The notes below the pieces were generated by a model. The model saw only the letters and a list, made by a program, of their open reading frames with translations. It had not been told where the DNA came from and ran no database searches. Of a stretch of DNA of 64,000 nt, positions 41,432 to 49,706 are shown one piece after another. The stretch's first letter is position 1. The number at the start of each line of letters is the position of its first letter. A program made the translations under genes and the position numbers. Source of the DNA: CAVQEK01 sp964596645 (GTDB taxonomy: Bacteria; Bacteroidota; Bacteroidia; Cytophagales; Cyclobacteriaceae); assembly GCA_964596645.1 (NCBI GenBank), contig CAZQVB010000021.1:1-64000 (forward strand). The letters run 5' to 3'.

Positions 41432-41705
41432 AAATACAGTATTGGTGTTATTCTTTTAAAGAGATGTCTACTAAATGTGCATTAAATTGTTGCGCACGCA
41501 ACTAAGCCGCAATATAATTCAAAATATGCTTGCAAGCATCAAGCCGCTTTTGAACGCGGCATTTTTCGTGTTCACCTCTCCACATTTTCTACAGTCACCA
41601 CCTTGCACGCATCATCAAAACAAAAGGTGCTGGCATGGTTTTTTAACTTAACCGAAAAAAAAGGATACAACGCCCTCCACCGCACATTCATATTGAGACC
41701 ACCAC
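41432..41705. other. Intergenic region, desaturase start to aceE
   Basis: 274 bp separating two divergent genes. No recognisable RNA, gene or consensus promoter box was found; a poly-A run sits at 41656-41663. Confidence 0.5.
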
Positions 41706-44372
41706 ATGGCAAGTGAAAAAAAAGCAGATCAAAAAGAACTATATCGCATTGAAAAGGAAGAATGGCTCGATTCTCTGGAATACGTGCTGCAGACGGCGCC
41801 ACCGGAGCGGGTAAAAGATCTGCTTTCCAGCCTCATCCATAAGGCGCGCAAGCGTGGAGTGGATATGTCGCTGCCCATGAACAGCGCCTACATCAATTCC
41901 CCTATTGTAGAAAAATATACCCAGTACCCCGGCGATTTGGCGCTTGAGAACAAGATAAAAAATGTGATACGCTGGAACGCCATGGCTATGGTGGTGCGCG
42001 CCAACAGGGAGCACAGCGGCATTGGAGGCCATATTTCTACCTATGCCTCTTCCGCCACACTGTTCGAAGTGGCCTTCAATCATTTCTTTCACAACCGAAA
42101 AGGAGGGCACTCAGACCTGGTATATTTTCAGGGCCACGCTTCTCCCGGAGTATATGCGCGCTCGTTTGTTGAGCACCGGTTTCAAGAGCAAGACTTGCTC
42201 AACTTCCGGCGCGAGGCCGATGGCAACGGCCTTTCCTCCTACCCACATGCCAGGCTGATGCCGCATTATTGGAAGTTTCCTACGGTCTCCATGGGTTTGT
42301 CTCCCATTCAGGCCATCTATCAGGCGCGCTTTGGCAAATATCTGGTTAACCGTGGATTGAAGGAGCCTTCGGACCAGAAGGTATGGGCGCTGTTGGGTGA
42401 TGGGGAAATGGACGAACCCGAATCGCTCGGTGCGCTCACGGTGGCTTCCCGTGAGAATCTTGACAACCTCATTTTTGTGGTGAACTGCAACCTGCAAAGG
42501 CTCGACGGACCTGTGCGCGGCAATGGTAAAATTATCCAGGAACTGGAAGCGCTCTTTACCGGGGCCGGCTGGAACGTTATCAAGGTGATCTGGGGCGGAG
42601 CATGGGACGAACTGTTTGAAAAAGATGTAGATGGTGCGCTGGAGCAGCTCATGAATGAAACGGTAGATGGCCAATTTCAAAAACTGAGCACAGAAGACGG
42701 CCAGTATATACGCAAAAACTTTTTTGGCAAAAGCGACCAACTGAAAAAATTGGTGGAACACCTCGATGATGATCAACTGCGCAAGCTGAAAAGAGGTGGT
42801 CATGATGCGCTGAAAGTATATGCTGCCTATCGTGCGGCAGTAGAGCATACCGGATCGCCTACCGTGATCCTGGCCAAAACGGTGAAAGGGTACGGCCTGG
42901 GTGAGGCTGGAGAAGGGCGGAACATCACACACCAGCAAAAGAAACTCAATGAAGAGGAACTGAAAGACTTTCGTGACCGCTTCAAAATACCCATTTCTGA
43001 TAAGGAAGTGGCGGAAGCTCCATTTTTCAGGTTTGACAAAAAGAGCGAGGAATATAAATATCTAAAAGAAAAACGCGACGCACTCGGCGGTTGGTTCCCG
43101 GTACGCGAACCGAAAGAAGAACCCATGGAGCTGCCCGATGATGCGCTTTTCGAAGGCATGTACGAAGACTCCGGCGATCGCGATGTGGCCACCACCATGG
43201 CGGTGGTGCACCTGATGTCGAAGCTGATGAAGGACAAAAAAATGGGCAAATATGTGGTGCCCATCGTACCCGACGAATCGCGGACTTTCGGACTGGAAGC
43301 GCTCTTTAAGCAATTTGGTATATACGCACCAGAAGGCCAAAAATATGAGCCGGTGGATAAAGACAGCCTGCTTTTTTACAACGAAACACAGAAAGGCGCC
43401 ATACTGGAAGAAGGCATTACAGAGGCCGGTTGTATGTCGAGCTTCATAGCCGCGGGCACCGCCTATGCCACCCATCACCTGGACGTGATACCCTTTTATC
43501 TGTTTTATTCCATGTTCGGCTTTCAGCGCGTCGGTGATTTTATATGGGCTGCCGGCGACGCACAGGCCAGGGGGTTTCTGATCGGCGCCACCTCCGGAAG
43601 AACCACCCTGAACGGTGAGGGCCTACAGCACCAGGATGGCCACAGCCATCTTATGGCGCTTTCCGTGCCCAATCTCAAAGCCTACGACCCCGCTTTTGCC
43701 TTTGAAATATCCGTGATCATCCGCGACGGATTGAAGCGAATGTATGTCGACAGAGAAAACATCTTTTACTACATCACTGCGGCCAATGAGAAATATCACA
43801 TGCCCGCCATGCCCAAAGGAGCGGAAGAAGGAATTCTTAAAGGCATGTACAAGTTCAGCAAGGCTGGTAAAAAAGATAAAAAAGTGATCCTGTTGGGCAG
43901 TGGCGCCATTATGCTGCAGGTGATGAAGGCCAAAGAACTGCTGGAAGAGAAATACGACGTAACCGCAGAAATTTGGAGCGTGACCAGCTATAAAGAGTTG
44001 TACGACGATGCCATAGCCGCCACGCGCTGGAACCGCCTCCACCCCGATGAGCAACCGAGAAAGACGTATGTGGAAGAATGCTTTGACGGGGCGGACGAAC
44101 CGGTGATAGCAGCATCAGATTTTATGAAAGCTCTGCCACTCATGCTTAGTTCATGGTTTCCTGATGACTTCTCTGTGCTGGGCACCGATGGCTATGGCCG
44201 CAGCGATACGCGCGAGGCTTTGCGCGATCTGTTTGAAGTAGATGACAGGCACATAGCTTTTGCCGCTTTGGCGGCGCTGTACAAAAGAAAGAGCATTAAG
44301 AAAAAGATCCTCACCGAAGCCATGAGTGAACTTAATATTGATCCTAAAAAAATAGATCCGACCGCACTATAA
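41706..44372 (+). CDS. aceE: Pyruvate dehydrogenase E1, homodimeric type
   Basis: 888 residues. The TPP site LLGDGEMDEPESLG is near residue 232 and the matching NCNLQRLDGPVRGN block follows; transketolase-like middle and C-terminal domains include GFQRVGDFIWAAGDAQARGFLIGATSGRTTLNGEGLQHQDGHS. Length and the block order are those of AceE, not of the alpha/beta type E1. It decarboxylates pyruvate and acetylates the E2 lipoyl group. First gene of the aceE-aceF-lpd operon, 12 bp before aceF. Confidence 0.96.
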   Translation: MASEKKADQKELYRIEKEEWLDSLEYVLQTAPPERVKDLLSSLIHKARKRGVDMSLPMNSAYINSPIVEKYTQYPGDLALENKIKNVIRWNAMAMVVRANREHSGIGGHISTYASSATLFEVAFNHFFHNRKGGHSDLVYFQGHASPGVYARSFVEHRFQEQDLLNFRREADGNGLSSYPHARLMPHYWKFPTVSMGLSPIQAIYQARFGKYLVNRGLKEPSDQKVWALLGDGEMDEPESLGALTVASRENLDNLIFVVNCNLQRLDGPVRGNGKIIQELEALFTGAGWNVIKVIWGGAWDELFEKDVDGALEQLMNETVDGQFQKLSTEDGQYIRKNFFGKSDQLKKLVEHLDDDQLRKLKRGGHDALKVYAAYRAAVEHTGSPTVILAKTVKGYGLGEAGEGRNITHQQKKLNEEELKDFRDRFKIPISDKEVAEAPFFRFDKKSEEYKYLKEKRDALGGWFPVREPKEEPMELPDDALFEGMYEDSGDRDVATTMAVVHLMSKLMKDKKMGKYVVPIVPDESRTFGLEALFKQFGIYAPEGQKYEPVDKDSLLFYNETQKGAILEEGITEAGCMSSFIAAGTAYATHHLDVIPFYLFYSMFGFQRVGDFIWAAGDAQARGFLIGATSGRTTLNGEGLQHQDGHSHLMALSVPNLKAYDPAFAFEISVIIRDGLKRMYVDRENIFYYITAANEKYHMPAMPKGAEEGILKGMYKFSKAGKKDKKVILLGSGAIMLQVMKAKELLEEKYDVTAEIWSVTSYKELYDDAIAATRWNRLHPDEQPRKTYVEECFDGADEPVIAASDFMKALPLMLSSWFPDDFSVLGTDGYGRSDTREALRDLFEVDDRHIAFAALAALYKRKSIKKKILTEAMSELNIDPKKIDPTAL

Positions 44373-44384
44373 AATAGAGCAAAT

Positions 44385-46037
44385 ATGGCCATAGAAGTAA
44401 AAGTACCTGAGATAGCAGAAAATGCCGAATCCGGCACCGTCACAGAGATATTGGTTTCTGAAGGAGACACCATCGAAAAAGACGACAGCATCATAGTGAT
44501 GGAAACAGACAAAGCTTCGGTAGAAATACCCAGCTCCCACGGCGGCACCGTGAAAAAGATAAAAGTAAGCGAAGGCGATGAGCTGGGTGTGGGCGACGTC
44601 ATTCTTACCATAGAAGAAGATGGTGATGATGGTAGCGACGACGAAGAAGATAGTTCAGAAGAAAAATCCTCCAAAAAAACGGATAAGAAAAAAGCTAAAA
44701 AAGGCGAAAAGCAAGATGAAGAGGATATAGAAGAAGAAGATGAGGATGAAGATGAAGAGAATGCTGACTCCGAGGACGACGAAGACGAGGAAGTGGATGA
44801 AGAAATAAAAGAAGAGAATAAAAGGATAAAAGACAAAGCGAAGAAAAAATCAGACGATGAAGAAGACGTAGAGGAAGAAGATGATGATGATCAGAATGAA
44901 GGAGATGAAGCTTCTGACGAAGAGGAAGAAGACGATGAAGACGAGGAAGAAAAAATAAAAGAAGAAAAGAAAAAGACGAAAGACAAAGCGAAGAAAAAGA
45001 CAGACGAGGAAGAAGACATAGAAGAAGAAGCCGGTAATGATCAGGATGAAGGAGACGAAGAGGAAGAAGAAGCGGACGAGGACGGATCTTCCGGAGGATC
45101 AGTTGAGAAAACAACCGGAAAAAAAGGCCAGCAAAAAGAAGTGCCTGCCGCGCCATCGGTACGCATGCTTGCTCGCGAGCTGGGCATCAACATACAAAAG
45201 GTGAGCGGCACTGGCCCCGGCAATCGCATCTCCTCAGACGACGTAAAGGCATACGCCCGCGAGGTGCTTTCCCAGTCGGAATATGGCGAAGAAGCTGAGT
45301 TGCCAGATTTCTCTCAGTGGGGCGAAACGGAGCGACAACCGCTCAGCAAAATTCGCCAGACTATCGCCAAAGGCACACAGGCCTCCTGGCAGGCCATTCC
45401 CCATGTCACACAGTTCGACAAGGCCGACATTACGGGGTTGGAAAAATTTCGTAAAGAGCAAAATGAGCAAGCCGGCAAAGAAGCTCCACGACTCACCGTG
45501 ACGGCTATTTTGCTCAAAATTGCCGCTCTAGCGCTAAAAAATTACCCTAAGTTCAACAGCAGTCTCGACAGCGCCAACGATGAACTTGTGCTGAAGAACT
45601 ATGTGAATATCGGTGTGGCCGTAGCAACAGACCGGGGGTTGCTCATGCCGGTGATCGATCAGGTAGACAAAAAGACCATACCTGAACTGGCGGCAGAGCT
45701 GGTGCAGGCGGCAAAAAAGGCACGCGATTTCAAACTCTCACCAGAAGATATGCAGGGGGGCAACTTTGTCATATCCAATCAGGGTGGCATCGGCGGCACC
45801 AACTTCACCCCCATTATCTTTCAGCCGAATGTGGCCATTCTTGGCGTGTCGGAGGCTTCCATGCAACCGGTATGGCAAGGTGAAGGCTTTAAGCCTCGAC
45901 TTATTCTACCCCTTTCGCTCTCGTACGACCACCGCGTGATAGACGGTGCGGAAGCAGCCGAATTTCTGCGCTGGATCTGCAACGCACTCCAAAATCCGCT
46001 GAATGTATGGATGGAAGGAGGTGCGCATGGCGGATGA
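44385..46037 (+). CDS. aceF: Pyruvate dehydrogenase E2 (dihydrolipoyl acetyltransferase) with a long acidic linker
   Basis: 550 residues. One lipoyl domain (residues 1-76, lipoyl Lys43 in METDKASVE), then a linker of about 165 residues (about 77-242) made almost entirely of Asp, Glu and Lys, then the E1/E3-binding domain (about 253-290, PSVRMLARELGINIQKVSGTGPGNRI) and the CoA acyltransferase core (about 310-550) with SYDHRVIDGAEA. Usual E2 linkers are Ala/Pro-rich and 20-40 residues. Two partial repeats of KIKEEKKKTKDKAKKKTDEEED type occur in the linker. It transfers the acetyl group to CoA. Overlaps lpd by 11 bp. Confidence 0.93.
   Translation: MAIEVKVPEIAENAESGTVTEILVSEGDTIEKDDSIIVMETDKASVEIPSSHGGTVKKIKVSEGDELGVGDVILTIEEDGDDGSDDEEDSSEEKSSKKTDKKKAKKGEKQDEEDIEEEDEDEDEENADSEDDEDEEVDEEIKEENKRIKDKAKKKSDDEEDVEEEDDDDQNEGDEASDEEEEDDEDEEEKIKEEKKKTKDKAKKKTDEEEDIEEEAGNDQDEGDEEEEEADEDGSSGGSVEKTTGKKGQQKEVPAAPSVRMLARELGINIQKVSGTGPGNRISSDDVKAYAREVLSQSEYGEEAELPDFSQWGETERQPLSKIRQTIAKGTQASWQAIPHVTQFDKADITGLEKFRKEQNEQAGKEAPRLTVTAILLKIAALALKNYPKFNSSLDSANDELVLKNYVNIGVAVATDRGLLMPVIDQVDKKTIPELAAELVQAAKKARDFKLSPEDMQGGNFVISNQGGIGGTNFTPIIFQPNVAILGVSEASMQPVWQGEGFKPRLILPLSLSYDHRVIDGAEAAEFLRWICNALQNPLNVWMEGGAHGG
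44613..45117 (+). repeat. Purine-rich region encoding the acidic E2 linker
   Basis: About 500 bp in which the + strand is nearly all A and G, with GAA/GAT/GAC/AAA codons. It includes two related blocks of roughly 150 bp, containing RIKDKAKKKSDDEEDVEEE and KTKDKAKKKTDEEEDIEEE. Confidence 0.8.
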
Positions 46038-47433
46038 TAATAAGCGTCAGTTGATTATAATCGGCGGTGGACCCGGGGGCTATACCGCTGCCTTCAAGGC
46101 GGCTGACCTGGGCATGAAAGTCACGTTGATTGATCCGGAGAAGAATCCGGGCGGTGTATGCCTGTATCGCGGCTGTATTCCATCCAAGGCCCTATTGCAT
46201 GTGGCCAAGTTGAGAAAAGAAGCTGAAGAGGCCTCCGCTTGGGGCCTCACCTATCAGCAGCCGGAAATTGATCTCGATAAAATGCGTGACTGGAAAAACC
46301 AGGTGATTAAAAAACTAACCGGCGGCCTGGGCCAACTGGCCTCTGCCCGCAAAGTAGAGCACATTCAAGGACACGCCAGTTTCGTGGATGCGCACACTCT
46401 GGAGGTAAAATCAAAAAATAAGAAGCGAACAATATCCTTTGAGCACTGCATCATTGCCACCGGGTCGTCAGCCACGGTACTGCCCGGCATGGAGCCCGAC
46501 GGTGATCAAATACTCAGTGCTGAGCATGCACTGGATTTGCAGGATATACCCAGGCGCATGCTTGTGGTAGGCGGTGGCTATATTGGCCTGGAAATGGGCA
46601 GCGTGTACGCCGGCCTGGGTACAGAAGTGACGGTGGCCGAAATGACTGATGGCCTGATGCCCGGCGCTGACCGCGATCTGGTGAAGGTGCTGAAAAAGAG
46701 ATTGGATAAGTTGTTTGACGACATCTTGCTAAATACCAAGGTGCAGGATGTGAAAAAGAGCAAAAAGAATGTGAAGGTAACGTTGAGCACGCCCGATGGG
46801 GAATCAACGCAGACTTTTGACAAAATTCTTGTGGCGGCAGGCAGAAAACCCAACACCTCCGGCTTTGGCCTGGAAACGCTGGATGTAAAAATAACCGAGC
46901 AAGGTTTTATTGCCGTAGACGCCGAACTACGTACATCTATGCCGCATATATTGGCCATTGGCGACGTAACGGGCCAGCCTATGCTTGCCCACAAAGCCAG
47001 CCATGAGGGCGCAGTCGCTGCGTCCATATTGGCCGGTAAGCCTGCGGCGTATGAGCCACGAGCCATACCCGCCGTGGTATACACCGACCCGGAAGTGGCC
47101 TGGTGCGGTCTCTCGGAAGCTGAGGCCAAGCAGCAGGGCTATTCTGTAAAAATCTCTAAATTTCCCTGGAGTGCTTCCGGAAGAGCAGCCACTTTCGGTA
47201 GAAATGACGGCCTCACCAAATTAATTTTCGACAAAAGCTCCGGCCGCTTGCTCGGTGCCGGCATAGTAGGAAAAGATGCCGGGGACCTGATCGCCGAAAA
47301 TGTGCTGGCCATAGAAATGGCGGCCGTCGCCACGGACCTTGCCGAAAGCATACACCCGCACCCAAGCCTATCAGAAACCATCATGGAAGCGGCAGAGGCA
47401 TTTCATGGCAAAGCAACACACTTTGGTGGCTGA
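46027..47433 (+). CDS. lpd: Dihydrolipoyl dehydrogenase (E3)
   Basis: 468 residues from the ATG at 46027. The FAD motif IIGGGPGGYTAAF opens it, the redox disulfide is GGVCLYRGCIPSK (Cys45 and Cys50), the NAD domain has VVGGGYIGLEMGSVYAGLG, the second FAD contact is ILAIGDVTGQPMLAHKA, and the active-site base is in SIHPHPSLSE. It reoxidises E2 dihydrolipoamide with NAD+. It overlaps the aceF stop, completing the operon. The flavin reductase at the left edge of the window is a separate, more distant relative. Confidence 0.96.
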   Translation: MADDNKRQLIIIGGGPGGYTAAFKAADLGMKVTLIDPEKNPGGVCLYRGCIPSKALLHVAKLRKEAEEASAWGLTYQQPEIDLDKMRDWKNQVIKKLTGGLGQLASARKVEHIQGHASFVDAHTLEVKSKNKKRTISFEHCIIATGSSATVLPGMEPDGDQILSAEHALDLQDIPRRMLVVGGGYIGLEMGSVYAGLGTEVTVAEMTDGLMPGADRDLVKVLKKRLDKLFDDILLNTKVQDVKKSKKNVKVTLSTPDGESTQTFDKILVAAGRKPNTSGFGLETLDVKITEQGFIAVDAELRTSMPHILAIGDVTGQPMLAHKASHEGAVAASILAGKPAAYEPRAIPAVVYTDPEVAWCGLSEAEAKQQGYSVKISKFPWSASGRAATFGRNDGLTKLIFDKSSGRLLGAGIVGKDAGDLIAENVLAIEMAAVATDLAESIHPHPSLSETIMEAAEAFHGKATHFGG

Positions 47434-47486
47434 CCAGACTACACTTTGAAGGCTCACGAGCACCTTCTACCTTTCGCTAAAAAAAA

Positions 47487-47527
47487 TCCCCGGCAATTGG
47501 CGCATCGTGAAAGGCCATTTGCCGGGG
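47487..47527. terminator. Bidirectional terminator between lpd and tkt
   Basis: Arms TCCCCGGCAA (47487-47496) and TTGCCGGGGA (47518-47527) flank a 21-base loop; A-rich sequence precedes and A/T-rich sequence follows. It serves convergent lpd and tkt. Confidence 0.8.
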
Positions 47528-47551
47528 AAAATATTTGCAAATATTGAACGA

Positions 47552-49609
47552 TTACACCGTCACGCGATCAACATTTTCCAGGTAAGCCAGTACCTGGTTG
47601 TACACGTTCTCGCCGGTGAAGCCAAATTTTTCATCCAATACCTTAAATGGCGCTGAGTAGCCGAAGTGGTCCAGTCCAAACACTGTTCCCCTGGTTCCCA
47701 CCAGGCCGCGCAGGGTTACGGGCAATCCGGCAGTGAGCCCAAAGGTCGGCTTATCCGACGGCAATACCTGCTCCTGGTACTCTTCGCTTTGTTGCCTGAA
47801 CAATCCCTCTGAAGGTGCCGACACAATGCGTATTTTCAAGCCTTTTTCCTCTTCCAATTTCTTGGCGCCTTCAAACAGTGTGGCCACTTCCGAGCCATTG
47901 GCCACCAGTATCACATCGGGCTCACCGTTGGCGTCTTTCACTATATACGCTCCTTTGGCTGTTTTTTGCGATTCGCTGTAGCGCGAGCCATCGGCCATAG
48001 GCGGTATGTCTACGATGTTCTGTCGCGAAAGCAAAAGTGCTGTGGGCGTATCGGTATTTTCCAATGCCAGCTTCCAGCAGGTGGTTGTTTCGGCACCATC
48101 TGCCGGGCGCAGCACGATCATGCTGTTGGTGCCATGATGGTTTTTCAGTTGCTCGAGCAATCGAATTTGTGCCTCTTGCTCTACAGGCTGGTGGGTTGGT
48201 CCGTCCTCGCCCACACGAAAAGCATCATGCGTCCACACGTACTTCACCGGCAACTGCATGAGGGCCGCCAGCCGCACCGCCGGTTTCATATAGTCGGAAA
48301 ACACGAAGAACGTGCCGCAGACGGGTATCACGCCGCCATGCAGGGCCATGCCATTGGCTATGGCAGCCATGGTGAGTTCGCTGACGCCTACCTGCAGAAA
48401 TGCTCCGCTAAAATCACCTTTGGTAAATGCTTTGGAGTTTTTCAAAAAACCGTCGGTCTTGTCGCTGTTGCTGAGGTCGGCCGACATCACAATCATATTT
48501 TCAATGCTCTTGGCGAAATGGCCCAGTGCGTTGCCGGAGGCTGCGCGGGTGGCTACATTCGCTTTTTGCTCTATACTTTTATAATCAAATGCGGGCACCT
48601 CACGCTCAATGAAAGATTTGAGCTTTTTCGCCAAATCCAGGTTTTTATTCTCCCACTGCTTTTGCGCTTCTTTTTGCTCCCGGGCTGCTTGCGTCTTCTC
48701 CTCTTTCAGCTTTGCCCAATACTCAGCCACTTCGGGGAATACAACAAACGGATTTTCAGGATCGGCGCCAAGGTTGGCCATTGATTTCTTGAAAGAAGCG
48801 CCTGCCTCACCCAGCGGCATGCCGTGGGTCGATGTCTTGCGCTCGAAGCTGGAGCCATCATCAGCTACTGCGCCTTTGCCCATCACCGTTTTTCCAATGA
48901 TCAGATAAGGCTTTTCGGTTTGGTTGGTGGCACGCTTCAATGCCGCACGTATCTGATCATGGTCGTTGCCATCGATGGTTTCTACCGCCCAGCCCCAAGC
49001 TTTGTATTTGGCTTCTGTGTCTTCAGACGTGGTCGCCTCTGTCTCGTGCGAAAGCTGAATATCGTTGCTGTCGTAGAACATCACCAGATTGCTCAGGCCG
49101 AGGAAACCTGCAATACGGCCGGCACCCTGTGATATTTCCTCCTGCACGCCGCCATCGGAGATAAAGGTGTAGATGCGGTGCTTCATCCAGTCGCCAAAGC
49201 GGTGTGCAAGAAACTTGGCTGCAATGGCAGCGCCTACGGCCATGGTATGCCCCTGCCCCAGCGGACCGGAGGTGTTTTCTACACCACGGCTGTGGTCGAG
49301 CTCCGGGTGGCCAGGAGTGACACTGCCCCACTGACGAAAGTTTTGAATATCTTCTAATGTATAGGTACCCAGCAGCGTAAGCATGGAGTACAACATGGGC
49401 GACATATGGCCGGGATCCAGAAAGAAACGGTCGCGAGAAGGCCACGACATATCTGACGGATCAAAATTCAGGAATTCGGAGTAGAGGATCTGAATAAAAT
49501 CAGCGCCACCCATGGCGCCACCCGGGTGTCCCGATTTTGCTTTTTCGACCATGGCGGCCGAGAGAATCCTAATGTTGTCGGCTGCTTTCAGTGCTACTGT
49601 ATTGCTCAT
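47552..49609 (-). CDS. tkt: Transketolase
   Basis: 685 residues. The N-terminal TPP domain has KSGHPGGAMGGAD, GPLGQGHTMAVGAAIA and FISDGGVQEEISQGAGRIA (GDG variant SDGGVQEE), the central domain FVFSDYMKPAVRLAALM...THDAFRVGEDGPTHQPVEQ, and the C-terminal domain follows. It moves two-carbon units in the non-oxidative pentose phosphate pathway. Converges on lpd with a shared terminator. A second copy elsewhere in the genome cannot be excluded. Confidence 0.96.
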   Translation of the reverse strand: MSNTVALKAADNIRILSAAMVEKAKSGHPGGAMGGADFIQILYSEFLNFDPSDMSWPSRDRFFLDPGHMSPMLYSMLTLLGTYTLEDIQNFRQWGSVTPGHPELDHSRGVENTSGPLGQGHTMAVGAAIAAKFLAHRFGDWMKHRIYTFISDGGVQEEISQGAGRIAGFLGLSNLVMFYDSNDIQLSHETEATTSEDTEAKYKAWGWAVETIDGNDHDQIRAALKRATNQTEKPYLIIGKTVMGKGAVADDGSSFERKTSTHGMPLGEAGASFKKSMANLGADPENPFVVFPEVAEYWAKLKEEKTQAAREQKEAQKQWENKNLDLAKKLKSFIEREVPAFDYKSIEQKANVATRAASGNALGHFAKSIENMIVMSADLSNSDKTDGFLKNSKAFTKGDFSGAFLQVGVSELTMAAIANGMALHGGVIPVCGTFFVFSDYMKPAVRLAALMQLPVKYVWTHDAFRVGEDGPTHQPVEQEAQIRLLEQLKNHHGTNSMIVLRPADGAETTTCWKLALENTDTPTALLLSRQNIVDIPPMADGSRYSESQKTAKGAYIVKDANGEPDVILVANGSEVATLFEGAKKLEEEKGLKIRIVSAPSEGLFRQQSEEYQEQVLPSDKPTFGLTAGLPVTLRGLVGTRGTVFGLDHFGYSAPFKVLDEKFGFTGENVYNQVLAYLENVDRVTV

Positions 49610-49642
49610 AACGATCTATGTGGTTAACCTTAAAAAAACGCC

Positions 49643-49650
49643 CAAATATA
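49643..49650 (-). promoter_or_regulatory. Candidate -7 box for tkt
   Basis: Reading leftwards TATATTTG, a full TAnnTTTG match about 34 bp before the transketolase ATG. No TTG at -33. Confidence 0.45.
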
Positions 49651-49706
49651 CGATAGAAAAGGTTTGCCGGTGGGAAAGAATAGTGAATTTGATGGCATAT
49701 AGTGCC

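Noticed and set aside
44192..45156. Serine- and leucine-rich leftward frames
   Set aside because: They are antisense to the GAA/GAT-rich E2 linker, which creates long open frames by composition.
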